A stretch of DNA of 64,000 bases, from the NCBI GenBank assembly GCA_937902315.1, contig CALGUG010000052.1, forward strand, positions 27,885-91,884. Direction: 5' to 3'. Under the pieces are notes generated by a model. That model worked only from the letters and a program-made list of their open reading frames with translations. It was not told where the DNA came from and made no database searches. The translations under genes were made by a program, and so were the position numbers. Of this stretch, positions 25,874-34,367 are shown piece after piece. Source of the DNA: an uncultured Chloroflexales bacterium (lineage in GTDB: Bacteria > Chloroflexota > Chloroflexia > Chloroflexales > Chloroflexaceae). The first letter of the stretch is position 1. Each line of letters opens with the position of its first letter.

Positions 25874-26899
25874 CTAGACGCTGACTTCTAAAGCAAAGCC
25901 TTCGTACAAGGAACCATTATATAGCTCCAAGCGATCGAGCGCAGCCGATAGCTGCTTCAGGTTGGTCAACAACTGCTGCATATTGAGGTAGATCGATTCA
26001 CGTAATAGTTGCTCTAAGCCAACCAGCAACCAGATCGGTCGCAGCAAGAGCGGTAGCTCCGCCAGCTCCTGGTTGGTGAGCGCTTGAAGGGCGCAATAGT
26101 GGCTTAAGAATTGGCGCAACACCTCGGGGTCGTTCTCGCAGTGCGGTTGGGTGCGGGCGTGAACTTGCGCGAAGTGAACCATGGCGTAGGCCAGATCGTA
26201 CAAGCGGGGCGCATATGTGAGCTTGGCGAACGAGGTGACCGCCATCAAACGCTCGTGATCGAACAGCAACTGCGCCGGTGTATAACAGGCGTGTATCAAG
26301 CCTTGGGGAAGTTGGCAGCTCGTTCGACAGTGCAACTCGCCCTCGAGCTGACAGATTTGTTGGCGTAACAGATCGAAACTGCGCTGCAACGAGCTAGAAC
26401 GCCGGAAGATATTGCTGCTTGAGCGTTCGAGCTGAGTCACGATCGAGCGCGCCGACTCGCCGAAGCTGTCGAGCATATGCACCTGATTGCAGGTCAGAAT
26501 GGTCTGCGGGTAGGAGTCTAGCAGTTGGTGCAACAGGGCGAGAGCTTGGGCCGCCTGATGTAAGTGGTAGGGGTTTTCGGGGTTGTAGGGGGTATAATCT
26601 GCCGTTGCAAACAGCGCATACAGCTGCCCCGACAACAGGGAGACCGTTGTGCCATAGCGTGTGACGAATGGTTCTGATACCGGAAAGGCGTGTTGAGCTA
26701 AATATCGAATCAGTTGGTGTTCGTATCCAACCGCCACCAGAGAACGTTGCGGATCGACCGGAACCAGTACAAATTGCCCTTCGGTTGTTAGTAAGGTATA
26801 GCCTGCATGGGCATCACTCTTCAATAAGGAATTTGTCAACATCGGACGGCCGATACCATAGGTCTCACACAAGGTATTTAATTCAGCCATTGTGAACAT
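25874..26899 (-). CDS. Aminoglycoside-phosphotransferase-fold protein, predicted pseudokinase
   Basis: A 341-residue protein with the overall pattern of APH/CotS-like small-molecule kinases, but the active site is eroded. The canonical HGDxxxxNxxxD loop reads HACYTPAQLLFD (H203-D214): the catalytic Asp is Cys205, the Mg-binding Asn is Gln210. The downstream DFD-like motif reads TSFAK, with Ser223 in place of the metal-binding Asp. The following PRLYDLAYAMVHF helix is normal, so the alignment is secure. The N-lobe segment GQFVLVPVDP also lacks the usual basic residue. It probably binds a ligand or partner without phosphorylating it (inference). GGGGAAG supports the ATG. The reading frame is intact, so this is not a pseudogene. 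Confidence 0.75.
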   Translation of the reverse strand: MFTMAELNTLCETYGIGRPMLTNSLLKSDAHAGYTLLTTEGQFVLVPVDPQRSLVAVGYEHQLIRYLAQHAFPVSEPFVTRYGTTVSLLSGQLYALFATADYTPYNPENPYHLHQAAQALALLHQLLDSYPQTILTCNQVHMLDSFGESARSIVTQLERSSSNIFRRSSSLQRSFDLLRQQICQLEGELHCRTSCQLPQGLIHACYTPAQLLFDHERLMAVTSFAKLTYAPRLYDLAYAMVHFAQVHARTQPHCENDPEVLRQFLSHYCALQALTNQELAELPLLLRPIWLLVGLEQLLRESIYLNMQQLLTNLKQLSAALDRLELYNGSLYEGFALEVSV

Positions 26900-27330
26900 G
26901 GCATCTTCCCCTAGAGAGGTTGATCGGCTTGTAACTAACCTAACGAGAACCTATTCCCATTTTGCTCGACACAGAAACTGGACTTTACTAGGTTAAAGTT
27001 TAGCAGCGAGAGCTTTAAAGGACTCATTAACATATGTAGTATACGTGTGCGCAAAGCCAAAAACAAGTAAGACTATTTTCATACAATCGGCCCGCTATCT
27101 ATGGGTTTTTCGTCACTTTGATGATCCAGAGCACTTCTAGGAAATCTGCTCTGTAGGCTGGACCTCGCTTGTTCGTTCTAAATATCTTTTTAAGATATAC
27201 AAAATGTCATAGCGTTTCGTTCTGATCGGTAGAACAAGCCCGTCGCTTAGCTATTTCGCGCGGAGCCGTGTTCGAGCTTTACGTGCTCTTTCTCCTCTGC
27301 TGTTTATTCACCACGCGAGGCACGGTTTTT
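26900..27330. other. AT-rich upstream gap before the tandem array
   Basis: Holds the upstream region of the pseudokinase and AT-rich DNA (26930-27240) without a recognised promoter. Near 27306 is a single CACCACGCGAGGCACGG word, a family E fragment leading into the 228-bp array. Confidence 0.5.
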
Positions 27331-28441
27331 TATTCACCACGCGAGGCACTGAGACACTGAGACTTTTGAGGGAGTTGTCTGGAGATGTTTGTGAGGTTAG
27401 TGTAGCGCTGTAGAAAGCTGAAGTTGCGATCTTGCCGTACCCTGCCCTTCGGCAAGCTCAGGAACCGCCTGTAAGGGTACGGCTTTTCGATAGATGGGCT
27501 GTGTTTCCTTTACCTGCACCCATTTCACCTCTCTCCCGCTTGCGGGATAGGGCCTATCTATTCACCACGCGAGGCACTGAGACACTGAGACTTTTGAGGG
27601 AGTTGTCTGGAGATGTTTGTGAGGTTAGTGTAGCGCTGTAGAAAGCTGAAGTTGCGATCTTGCCGTACCCTGCCCTTCGGCAAGCTCAGGAACCGCCTGT
27701 AAGGGTACGGCTTTTCGATAGATGGGCTGTGTTTCCTTTACCTGCACCCATTTCACCTCTCTCCCGCTTGCGGGATAGGGCCTATCTATTCACCACGCGA
27801 GGCACTGAGACACTGAGACTTTTGAGGGAGTTGTCTGGAGATGTTTGTGAGGTTAGTGTAGCGCTGTAGAAAGCTGAAGTTGCGATCTTGCCGTACCCTG
27901 CCCTTCGGCAAGCTCAGGAACCGCCTGTAAGGGTACGGCTTTTCGATAGATGGGCTGTGTTTCCTTTACCTGCACCCATTTCACCTCTCTCCCGCTTGCG
28001 GGATAGGGCCTATCTATTCACCACGCGAGGCACTGAGACACTGAGACTTTTGAGGGAGTTGTCTGGAGATGTTTGTGAGGTTAGTGTAGCGCTGTAGAAA
28101 GCTGAAGTTGCGATCTTGCCGTACCCTGCCCTTCGGCAAGCTCAGGAACCGCCTGTAAGGGTACGGCTTTTCGATAGATGGGCTGTGTTTCCTTTACCTG
28201 CACCCATTTCACCTCTCTCCCGCTTGCGGGATAGGGCCTATCTATTCACCACGCGAGGCACTGAGACACTGAGACTTTTGAGGGAGTTGTCTGGAGATGT
28301 TTGTGAGGTTAGTGTAGCGCTGTAGAAAGCTGAAGTTGCGATCTTGCCGTACCCTGCCCTTCGGCAAGCTCAGGAACCGCCTGTAAGGGTACGGCTTTTC
28401 GATAGATGGGCTGTGTTTCCTTTACCTGCACCCATTTCACC
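27331..28441. repeat. Perfect 228-bp tandem repeat, 4.9 copies
   Basis: The unit begins TATTCACCACGCGAGGCACT and repeats at 27331, 27559, 27787, 28015 and 28243; the last copy breaks off at 28441. I see no mismatch between copies. Each unit carries a hairpin CCGTACCCT/AGGGTACGG enclosing CCTTCGGCAAGCTCAGG and a family D CTCTCCCGCTTGCGGGAT word. A 69-codon frame in each unit is judged non-coding: it has no ribosome-binding site and is built from repeat DNA. The identity implies very recent amplification or ongoing conversion. Confidence 0.9.
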
Positions 28442-28517
28442 CCCTCGCCCGCAGTGCGGGAGAGGGGGTTGGGGGGAGAGGGCCAGCCCAGCTGCTAGGT
28501 CTCGCTCGCGGCGGCGC

Positions 28518-29432
28518 TTAGAGCATCGACAGCGCCTCTTCAAGGGTGGCTTGGGCGGCGGTGCCACCGGCGGCGCGGGTCGAGCAGGTGCCGCACACCA
28601 CACCCATGCGCACACAGCGCTCGAGCGGCCAACCCGCCAACATCGCATAGACGAAACCAGCGCTAAAGCTATCGCCGGCGCCGACCGCATCGACATACGG
28701 CGCTTTGGGCGGAGTCGCCTCAACGATCGTATCGCCTTGGGCGGCGGCTGCACCCTCGGCGCCGCGCTTCAGCGCCACGGTCGGCACCTTTGCCGCCAAC
28801 TGGGTCAAGGCTTGGCGCCAGTCTTTGGTCTGCTGCAGCTCGCACGCCTCGCCCTCGTTGGGAATGAAGATATCCATATGGGGCAAAAGCTTGATCAGCG
28901 GCTCCCATTGAGCGGCGGGATCCCAGCCTGGATCGACCGAAGTGGTCACGCCTGCTGCGCGCACCTTGTCGAACAGCTCGATCAGACCGGCCTGGAGCTT
29001 GGTCTGCATAAAGTAGCTGCCGACGTGAATATGGCGCGTATCGGTTAGCAGGGCGGGATCGATCCGATCGACTTGCAACTCAGAGATAGTGCCCAGATAG
29101 GTCAACATAGCGCGATCATCGGGCTTTTGCAGGTGCACCGTAATGCCTGTACGCATGTTGGGGTCGATGATGATGCCGCTGGTATCGACGCCGTGCTGCT
29201 GCAACTGTTCGATACAGAAGCGCCCGAACATATCGTCGCCCAAGACGCTGACCATGCCAACTTTCAACCCCAAACGGGCGGCTCCACAAGCGAAGATGGT
29301 CGACGAACCGCCGAGAGTCAACGCTGCATCGCCGATCAGCTTCTCGACTTGGTTCCATTCGGGCTCGACATTGCCCTGCAGAATCAAATCTACATTAACT
29401 TCGCCCAATACAAGTACATCGTAGCTGCTCAT
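28518..29432 (-). CDS. PfkB-family carbohydrate/nucleoside kinase
   Basis: A 304-residue ribokinase-fold protein. PfkB signature 1 is in LTLGGSSTIFACGAARLGLKVGMVSVLGDD (GG and GD pairs; two pieces shown as one region), and signature 2 is DAVGAGDSFSAGF with the catalytic Asp and anion hole. VDPGWDPAAQWEPL and IPNEGEACEL fit the nucleotide side. The family phosphorylates ribose, ketodeoxygluconate, fructose, adenosine and others; the exact substrate is not readable. AAGGAGA precedes the ATG at 29432; the in-frame start 13 codons upstream has no site. It is divergent from a threonine dehydratase-like gene. Confidence 0.9.
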   Translation of the reverse strand: MSSYDVLVLGEVNVDLILQGNVEPEWNQVEKLIGDAALTLGGSSTIFACGAARLGLKVGMVSVLGDDMFGRFCIEQLQQHGVDTSGIIIDPNMRTGITVHLQKPDDRAMLTYLGTISELQVDRIDPALLTDTRHIHVGSYFMQTKLQAGLIELFDKVRAAGVTTSVDPGWDPAAQWEPLIKLLPHMDIFIPNEGEACELQQTKDWRQALTQLAAKVPTVALKRGAEGAAAAQGDTIVEATPPKAPYVDAVGAGDSFSAGFVYAMLAGWPLERCVRMGVVCGTCSTRAAGGTAAQATLEEALSML

Positions 29433-29547
29433 AGGTCTCCTTCCACGCTGAGCTGAGGACAATTGGGTCACCTATTGTACCTTGAAGCGTCTAATAGCTG
29501 TACACTATCGTAGAAGGGTTGCTAGTTCAAAAAGAAAAGGATAGGAG

Positions 29548-30516
29548 ATGACACAGATAAGCTTTGCCGATGTGCAGGCGGCTGCGGAGCGGATCGCAGG
29601 GGTGGCCCATCGCACGCCTGTGGTCAGTTCACGCACCTTAAATGAAGTGACGGGTCTCGAAGTCTTTCTCAAATGCGAGAGTTTTCAACGCGGCGGATCG
29701 TTCAAGTTTCGCGGTGCCTACAACGCGATCTCGCGTTTGGTCGAACAGCGCGGCCGCGATGGGCTGGGTGTGATCGCCTTTTCGAGCGGCAACCACGCCC
29801 AAGGGGTCGCCTTGGCGGCTAAGCTGTTGGGCGTTCCGGCCGTGATCTGTATGCCCAACGACGCGCCCAAGGTCAAGCTAGAGGCCACGCGCGGTTATGG
29901 CGCCGAAGTTGTGATCTACGATCGGCTCACCACAGATCGCGAAGCCTTCGCCAAGGCTATCGCCCAAGAGCGCGGCCTGCATCTGATCCCGCCCTTCGAT
30001 CACCCCGACATTATCGCGGGCCAGGGCACAGCCACACTCGAACTTTTGCAGGAAGTGCCCGATCTCGACACCGTTCTGACGCCGATCGGCGGCGGCGGCC
30101 TGATCAGCGGCACCTCGTTGGCGGCCCACGCCCACAATCCCGCTATCGCTGTTTATGGCGTTGAGCCGGAGGACGCCGACGATACCTTGCAGTCTTTGCG
30201 GGCGGGCAAGCGCATCAAGATCGCGCCACCTAAAACGATCGCCGACGGTGTGCGCCCGCAGCAGCCCGGCGAGCTCACCTTCCCAATTATGCAAGAGCAT
30301 CTGCGCGATGTGCTGATCGTAAACGACGACGAGATTATGCGGGCGGTGGCCTTCGCTCTGCTGCGCATGAAGCTGGTCTTCGAGCCAACCGGAGCGGTTA
30401 CGCTGGCTGCGGTTTTGGCTGGGCGTCTGCCCAAAGAGTCGCGCAAGGTCGGCTTAATCATCAGCGGCGGCAATATCGATCCCGAGGTGCTGGCCGATAG
30501 CATGCGTTTTGTGTAG
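29548..30516 (+). CDS. PLP-dependent threonine/serine dehydratase (fold type II)
   Basis: A 322-residue enzyme with the PLP lysine K53 in GGSFKFRGAYNA, the SSGNHAQGVALAAK substrate loop, and the glycine-rich phosphate cup TPIGGGGLISGTSLA. It lacks the C-terminal ACT regulatory domain of biosynthetic IlvA, so it resembles catabolic TdcB, serine racemase or threo-3-hydroxyaspartate ammonia-lyase. It likely deaminates threonine or serine to the 2-keto acid and ammonia. AGGATAGGAG precedes the ATG. It stands alone, divergent from the PfkB kinase with about 115 bp between the starts. Confidence 0.9.
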   Translation: MTQISFADVQAAAERIAGVAHRTPVVSSRTLNEVTGLEVFLKCESFQRGGSFKFRGAYNAISRLVEQRGRDGLGVIAFSSGNHAQGVALAAKLLGVPAVICMPNDAPKVKLEATRGYGAEVVIYDRLTTDREAFAKAIAQERGLHLIPPFDHPDIIAGQGTATLELLQEVPDLDTVLTPIGGGGLISGTSLAAHAHNPAIAVYGVEPEDADDTLQSLRAGKRIKIAPPKTIADGVRPQQPGELTFPIMQEHLRDVLIVNDDEIMRAVAFALLRMKLVFEPTGAVTLAAVLAGRLPKESRKVGLIISGGNIDPEVLADSMRFV

Positions 30517-30903
30517 GCCAGTTCCCCTAGCGAGCTATTGGGCCGAGCGCTCTCTGCTCAATAGCTTGCCTCTTTGCTGAAGCTATTTCTGCTTATTTGT
30601 TTCAATACTGTGGCGTTAAGTTTCTTCTCCTGCCATTCCTTCCTCAGCGCGTCCGCCTACGGCTACCAACAGCCCCACCTTCCATTCGGCGTCTAGTGGC
30701 TGTGCATACAGACCGCCCCCTCAATGCGAAAGATCGCACGCATCCGCATCACACCGAATCTCTATGATCGCTGCTGCTTCGTTTTGCCTTGAGCAGAGCG
30801 GAACCACGTTTCTGTGCTTCTCGTTGTTTACATGCGCGCCGCTCAACGCTTTATTTCGGAAGCTGAAACGCTCTTTTAAGCTGATGCAATCTCAGACAGC
30901 GCC
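30517..30903. repeat. Gap with a family A copy
   Basis: One family A copy (core 30649-30666) with flanks TTCCTTCC upstream and CCACCTTCCATTCGGC downstream, plus a family B-like GAGCAGAGCGGAACCACG word (about 30792). It leads directly into the 21-bp palindrome array. Confidence 0.6.
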
Positions 30904-31214
30904 CTGTGATTGGTAGACAGCCGCCAGTATTTGATAAATAGAGGATGCTGTCTGCTAGACAGTGGAGTGTGTTTGATAAACAGAGGACACTGTTTCATTT
31001 ATAGCAGGCTGTGTTTATTAAACAGCGGGCTATGGTTGATAAACAGAGGATGCTGTTTCGTTCGCAGCGGTTACTGTTTGCTAGACAGCGAGCTGTGTTT
31101 AATAAATAGAGGGCGCTGTTTGCTAGACAGCGAGCTATGTTTAAGAAACAGAGGGCACTGTTTCATTCACAGCGGGCTGTGTTTATTAAACAGCGGAGGG
31201 TGTTTGATAAACAG
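30904..31214. repeat. Array of 15 short palindromes phased at 21 bp
   Basis: Fifteen imperfect palindromes of type CTGTTTGATAAACAG follow one another. Their centres lie at 30912, 30934, 30955, 30976 and then every 21 bp to 31207, with only the first step being 22. Arms alternate between CTGTTT/AAACAG and CTGTCT/AGACAG-like forms; spacers GCGGGCT or GAGGAT-like separate them. Because 21 is a multiple of 3, one plus-strand frame stays open for 153 codons (Cys/Leu/Asn heptads) but has only a TTG start and no ribosome-binding site, so it is probably not coding. A multi-site operator or partition-type protein-binding array is a reasonable guess. Confidence 0.85.
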
Positions 31215-31558
31215 TGGCGACCTTGATTACAAAACGATCGTCTACGAATTGAAGATAAGGCTATTTCTATTCTTTTCGAGCCGATTGATGCGAAATGCGC
31301 CTTGTTGTATGTTGGGGGCGGCCTCTCGGCACACAGCTACCACACCCTGCTTACGGGCGAGCTGTTGGTAGCCGTAGGCGGACGCGCTCGTAGCCCTTCT
31401 TGGGGGACGAGACCAAGCCGCCAGAGTGTTGAAGCGATCAAACAGACGTAGTATGACCAGTTTTAGCGAAGATTATGTAAGTGCTCGTTTGCTTGGGGCC
31501 AGAGTCCGCTATTGTTCTATGATATGATACATAGCAGAAAAATGTAAGGAACACCACT
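31215..31558. repeat. Gap with a family A copy
   Basis: Family A in reverse orientation (core 31368-31385) with well-kept flanks: GGGGGCGGCCTCTCGGCACAC (31314-31334, shown only as GGGGGCGGCCTCTCGGCAC) and GACCAAGCCGCCAGAGTG (about 31413). AT-rich DNA just before the zinc-ribbon gene may hold its promoter (TATGAT about 31518) but no good -35 is seen. Confidence 0.55.
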
Positions 31559-31741
31559 ATGGCAAACGGAACCAGCACCAACGAAACATCGCCGACCCAG
31601 ACGCCTACAGAGCAGCCTCAGAGCTGTCAAATCGAGCTGCCCGAAGAGCGCGAGTGCCCAAATTGTGGCCTAGAGATGCGGCTCTGGGCTGGCTTTTATC
31701 GCTGTCGGAATTGTGGTTTTAAAGAGAGTTGTTGTTTCTAG
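31559..31741 (+). CDS. Small zinc-ribbon protein (60 aa)
   Basis: A 60-residue protein. A polar Ser/Thr/Pro-rich N-terminus (1-25) precedes two CxxC knuckles, C33/C36 in ECPNCG and C49/C52 in CRNCG, a rubredoxin-like zinc site. A pair of cysteines (C58, C59) sits at the end. AAGGAA lies at good spacing before the ATG. The TPR protein gene starts only 12 bases after this stop, so they are likely cotranscribed. Function unknown; many such small ribbons are nucleic acid- or protein-binding adaptors. Confidence 0.8.
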   Translation: MANGTSTNETSPTQTPTEQPQSCQIELPEERECPNCGLEMRLWAGFYRCRNCGFKESCCF

Positions 31742-31753
31742 AAGTGTGATTCT

Positions 31754-32692
31754 ATGCCTGCACTGATTTCTCCTATTCAAGTTGATCCATCGGCGATCGA
31801 CGATCTGCGCAACGCCCTCTCTGATGCAGAACGGGCCTTGGTGGCGCTGCGCAGCGATCCTAAACAGGCCGCTCAACTGATTCGCCTTTACGATACGATT
31901 GTTTCCCAGCTCGAAGCTTTCAAAAGCCAAGATTACGATCTGCGCCCCGAAGAGAGCCGCCTTGAGAGCATCGACGCTCGTATGCAGCGCGAGGCGCGTT
32001 ATATCGCTCGCCGTGTGCGCGCCAGTGGCGAAGTCGACAGCCTTGCAAACAGCAGTGGTTGGCGCGAATTACGCGAGATCGCCGATGCTCAGACCAAAGC
32101 CCAGATCAAACGCATGGTCATTACGGGCGGGGTGCTAGGCGCGATCTTTATTCTTGTGTTTGTGGTTTTGCCTTGGCTCTTCCCTGCGCCTCCGCGTGCC
32201 AACACCACTACGGTGAGCCAATATGCCATGGAGCAGAAGTTCGATGAAGCCCTAGCTTTCGCCGAGGATCAGGCACAGCAGGTGCCCGAAGACCCCGATA
32301 TTTGGATCTGGCTGGGAGCTTTGTACGAGCGTCTAGGGCGCACGCAAGATGCCGAAGCCGCTTGGGTCAAGGCCAATGAGCTGATCAACGAGGTTGACTT
32401 CCACAATACGCGCGGCATTGTTCGTATTCAGACCGGCGATTATGTCGCTGCTGAGTCCGATGCTCGCTTCCTGATCGAACAGAGCGAATTCGCTGCCAAC
32501 GGCTACTATCTGCTCGGTCAGGCTCTTTCGGCACAGAACAAGTATCAAGAGGCGATCGAAGCCTTTGAAGAGGCGGCCCGCATCGCCGAAGAGACCGATA
32601 ACGCCACGATTGTGGTGGCCTCTAAGCTCGAATTGCAGACCCTCTTGCAGCGCGGCCCTGCTATGGGGTTAACACCAACACCAGCACCCTAG
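31754..32692 (+). CDS. Single-pass membrane protein with TPR repeats
   Basis: This 312-residue protein has an N-terminal helical segment (about residues 15-115, rich in Arg and Glu), one transmembrane helix (about 120-142, GGVLGAIFILVFVVLPWLF), then three to four TPR units (about 155-300), seen as the recurring W-A-Y-L-G/A pattern: IWLGALYERLGRTQDAEAAW, YYLLGQALSAQNKYQEAIEAF. The TPR part is likely outside or periplasm-like side if the N-terminus is cytosolic (inference). It ends in TPTPAP. Gene neighbours are a zinc-ribbon protein and a VWA protein, so it may be a scaffold in a shared complex. Confidence 0.82.
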   Translation: MPALISPIQVDPSAIDDLRNALSDAERALVALRSDPKQAAQLIRLYDTIVSQLEAFKSQDYDLRPEESRLESIDARMQREARYIARRVRASGEVDSLANSSGWRELREIADAQTKAQIKRMVITGGVLGAIFILVFVVLPWLFPAPPRANTTTVSQYAMEQKFDEALAFAEDQAQQVPEDPDIWIWLGALYERLGRTQDAEAAWVKANELINEVDFHNTRGIVRIQTGDYVAAESDARFLIEQSEFAANGYYLLGQALSAQNKYQEAIEAFEEAARIAEETDNATIVVASKLELQTLLQRGPAMGLTPTPAP

Positions 32693-32892
32693 GCGCGCTT
32701 GCAGCTCGTTTTGCCCGAAGAATCTGGCAGAAGCCTCGTTGGGCGGATTGCGTACAGATCGTGTTCGTGTTAGGCTTGATTCGGAGCATGTTATTGCTAT
32801 TTCGCAACTTCTGAGCCCGTGCCAACGTACCTATTAGTAGCTTAGACACGCAGCTGTGGCTGTGGTGGTTCAGATATTGAAAGGAGCACCAG

Positions 32893-34161
32893 ATGGCAGG
32901 AGAGGTTTCGCTTCGAGCTACGCTTGCTCGCCCTTACCTTGCCGCGACCAATACGGCTCAAGTAGCCTATCTGTTGGTCGAAATGCATCCCACCCAAGTC
33001 GTTTCCAATGTGCGCATGCCCGTCAACGTAAGCTTTGTGCTTGATCATAGCGGCTCGATGAAGGGCCAGAAGATGGAGAGCGCTCGACGCGCTACTTCGA
33101 TCGCCCTCGATCTGCTCGATGCGCAGGATGTCGCCTCGGTTGTGATCTTCGATCACCGCACCGAGTTGCTGATTCCTGCCACCAATGTCACCAATAAGCG
33201 CGAACTGCAAGATAAAGTGAGCCGTATTCGCGATGCGGGCGGCACCAAGATCGCACCTGCCGTCGAGATGGGGCTACGCGAGATCGAGCGCGGCCCGGCC
33301 CCTGCCAGTGCCATTCGGCGCCTTGTGCTGCTGACCGACGGCCAGACCGAAAACGAAGATCACTGTTTGCGTCAGGCCGACGAAGCCGGACGCCGCCAAG
33401 TGCCGATCACCGCGCTGGGCCTCGGCCAAGACTGGAACGAAGACCTATTGATCGAGATGGCGAACCGCAGCGGCGGCGTTGCAGAATATATCAGCCAGCC
33501 CAGCGAGATCGCTAGCTTCTTCCAGAACACCGTTCAGCGCGCCCAAGCCAGCGTGGTGCAAAACGCCAATATGGTTCTGCGTTTGGTTCAAGGTGTAACG
33601 CCCCGCGCTGTTTGGCAGGTTATTCCGCTGATCAACAACCTCGGCTATCGACCCATCTCCGATCGCGATGTGAATGTACACTTGGGCGAGATGGAAACCG
33701 GCCAAGGTCAGACCTTGCTGGTCGAACTCTTGGTCGAGCCGCGCCCGGTCGGTCAATACCGCGTCGGTCAGATCGAAGTCTCCTACGACGTCCCCGCCCT
33801 CAATCTAGTTGCCGAGAAGAGCCGCGCCGATGTCTTGTTGACCTTTACGGGCGATCAGTCGCAGATCGCTCAAGTCAACGCGCCGATTATGAATATCGTC
33901 GAGAAGGTCAGCGCCTTTAAGCTGCAGACCCGCGCCTTGCAAGACCTGCAAGGCGGTAATGTGACTGGTGCGACCCAAAAGCTCCGCAGCGCAGTCACCC
34001 GTTTGCTCAACCAAGGCGAGCTTGAGCTGGCCCAGAAGATGGAACAAGAGATCAGCAATCTCGAACAGAGCGGCCAGATCTCGAGCGAAGGCCAGAAGAC
34101 CATGAAGTTCGGCACGCGCAAGACCGTACGCCTGAGCGATCTCGATATTCCTCAGGAATAA
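32893..34161 (+). CDS. von Willebrand factor type A domain protein
   Basis: This 422-residue protein has a complete MIDAS metal site: D51-x-S53-x-S55 in VLDHSGSMKG, a Thr in GGTKIAPA, and Asp in LLTDGQTEN. It lacks a signal peptide, so it is probably cytosolic. The part after the VWA domain (about 215-340) is beta-rich, and the C-terminal part (about 340-422) is helical and charged. It resembles the bacterial VWA proteins that pair with AAA ATPases or adhesion factors. AAAGGAG precedes the ATG. The upstream TPR gene is 200 bp away and a terminator follows. Confidence 0.88.
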   Translation: MAGEVSLRATLARPYLAATNTAQVAYLLVEMHPTQVVSNVRMPVNVSFVLDHSGSMKGQKMESARRATSIALDLLDAQDVASVVIFDHRTELLIPATNVTNKRELQDKVSRIRDAGGTKIAPAVEMGLREIERGPAPASAIRRLVLLTDGQTENEDHCLRQADEAGRRQVPITALGLGQDWNEDLLIEMANRSGGVAEYISQPSEIASFFQNTVQRAQASVVQNANMVLRLVQGVTPRAVWQVIPLINNLGYRPISDRDVNVHLGEMETGQGQTLLVELLVEPRPVGQYRVGQIEVSYDVPALNLVAEKSRADVLLTFTGDQSQIAQVNAPIMNIVEKVSAFKLQTRALQDLQGGNVTGATQKLRSAVTRLLNQGELELAQKMEQEISNLEQSGQISSEGQKTMKFGTRKTVRLSDLDIPQE

Positions 34162-34185
34162 GGACAAGTAAAAATCGTTATAATA

Positions 34186-34266
34186 GGAAGGTCAAGCGAA
34201 CATGCACATGTTTGGTGACCTTCCGCTCATTTAGAGTGGGGAGGTTCAGCCTTCCCGCTCTTTTTG
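34186..34266 (+). terminator. Double hairpin terminator after the VWA gene
   Basis: A first stem GGAAGGTCA/TGACCTTCC (34186-34194 with 34216-34224) is followed by an 11-bp stem with two wobbles (34234-34244 with 34250-34260) and TTTTT (34261-34265), 24 bases beyond the stop. The second hairpin is a classic intrinsic terminator. Confidence 0.8.
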
Positions 34267-34367
34267 TAGTGAATGTCTTGAGTTGTTGTTGCATTGGGTA
34301 TCGTCTGCCCGATGTGAAACGTGTTGTTTCGATACGCTTTTACAGTCACTGAGGTCTGGAGCAAACT

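Noticed and set aside
27432..28325. Four identical 69-codon frames in the 228-bp units
   Set aside because: They exist only because the DNA repeats, have no ribosome-binding site, and read through family D/E repeat words.
30904..31214. CRISPR array
   Set aside because: Units are 21 bp palindromes with no unique spacers of 30 or more bases and no cas genes nearby.
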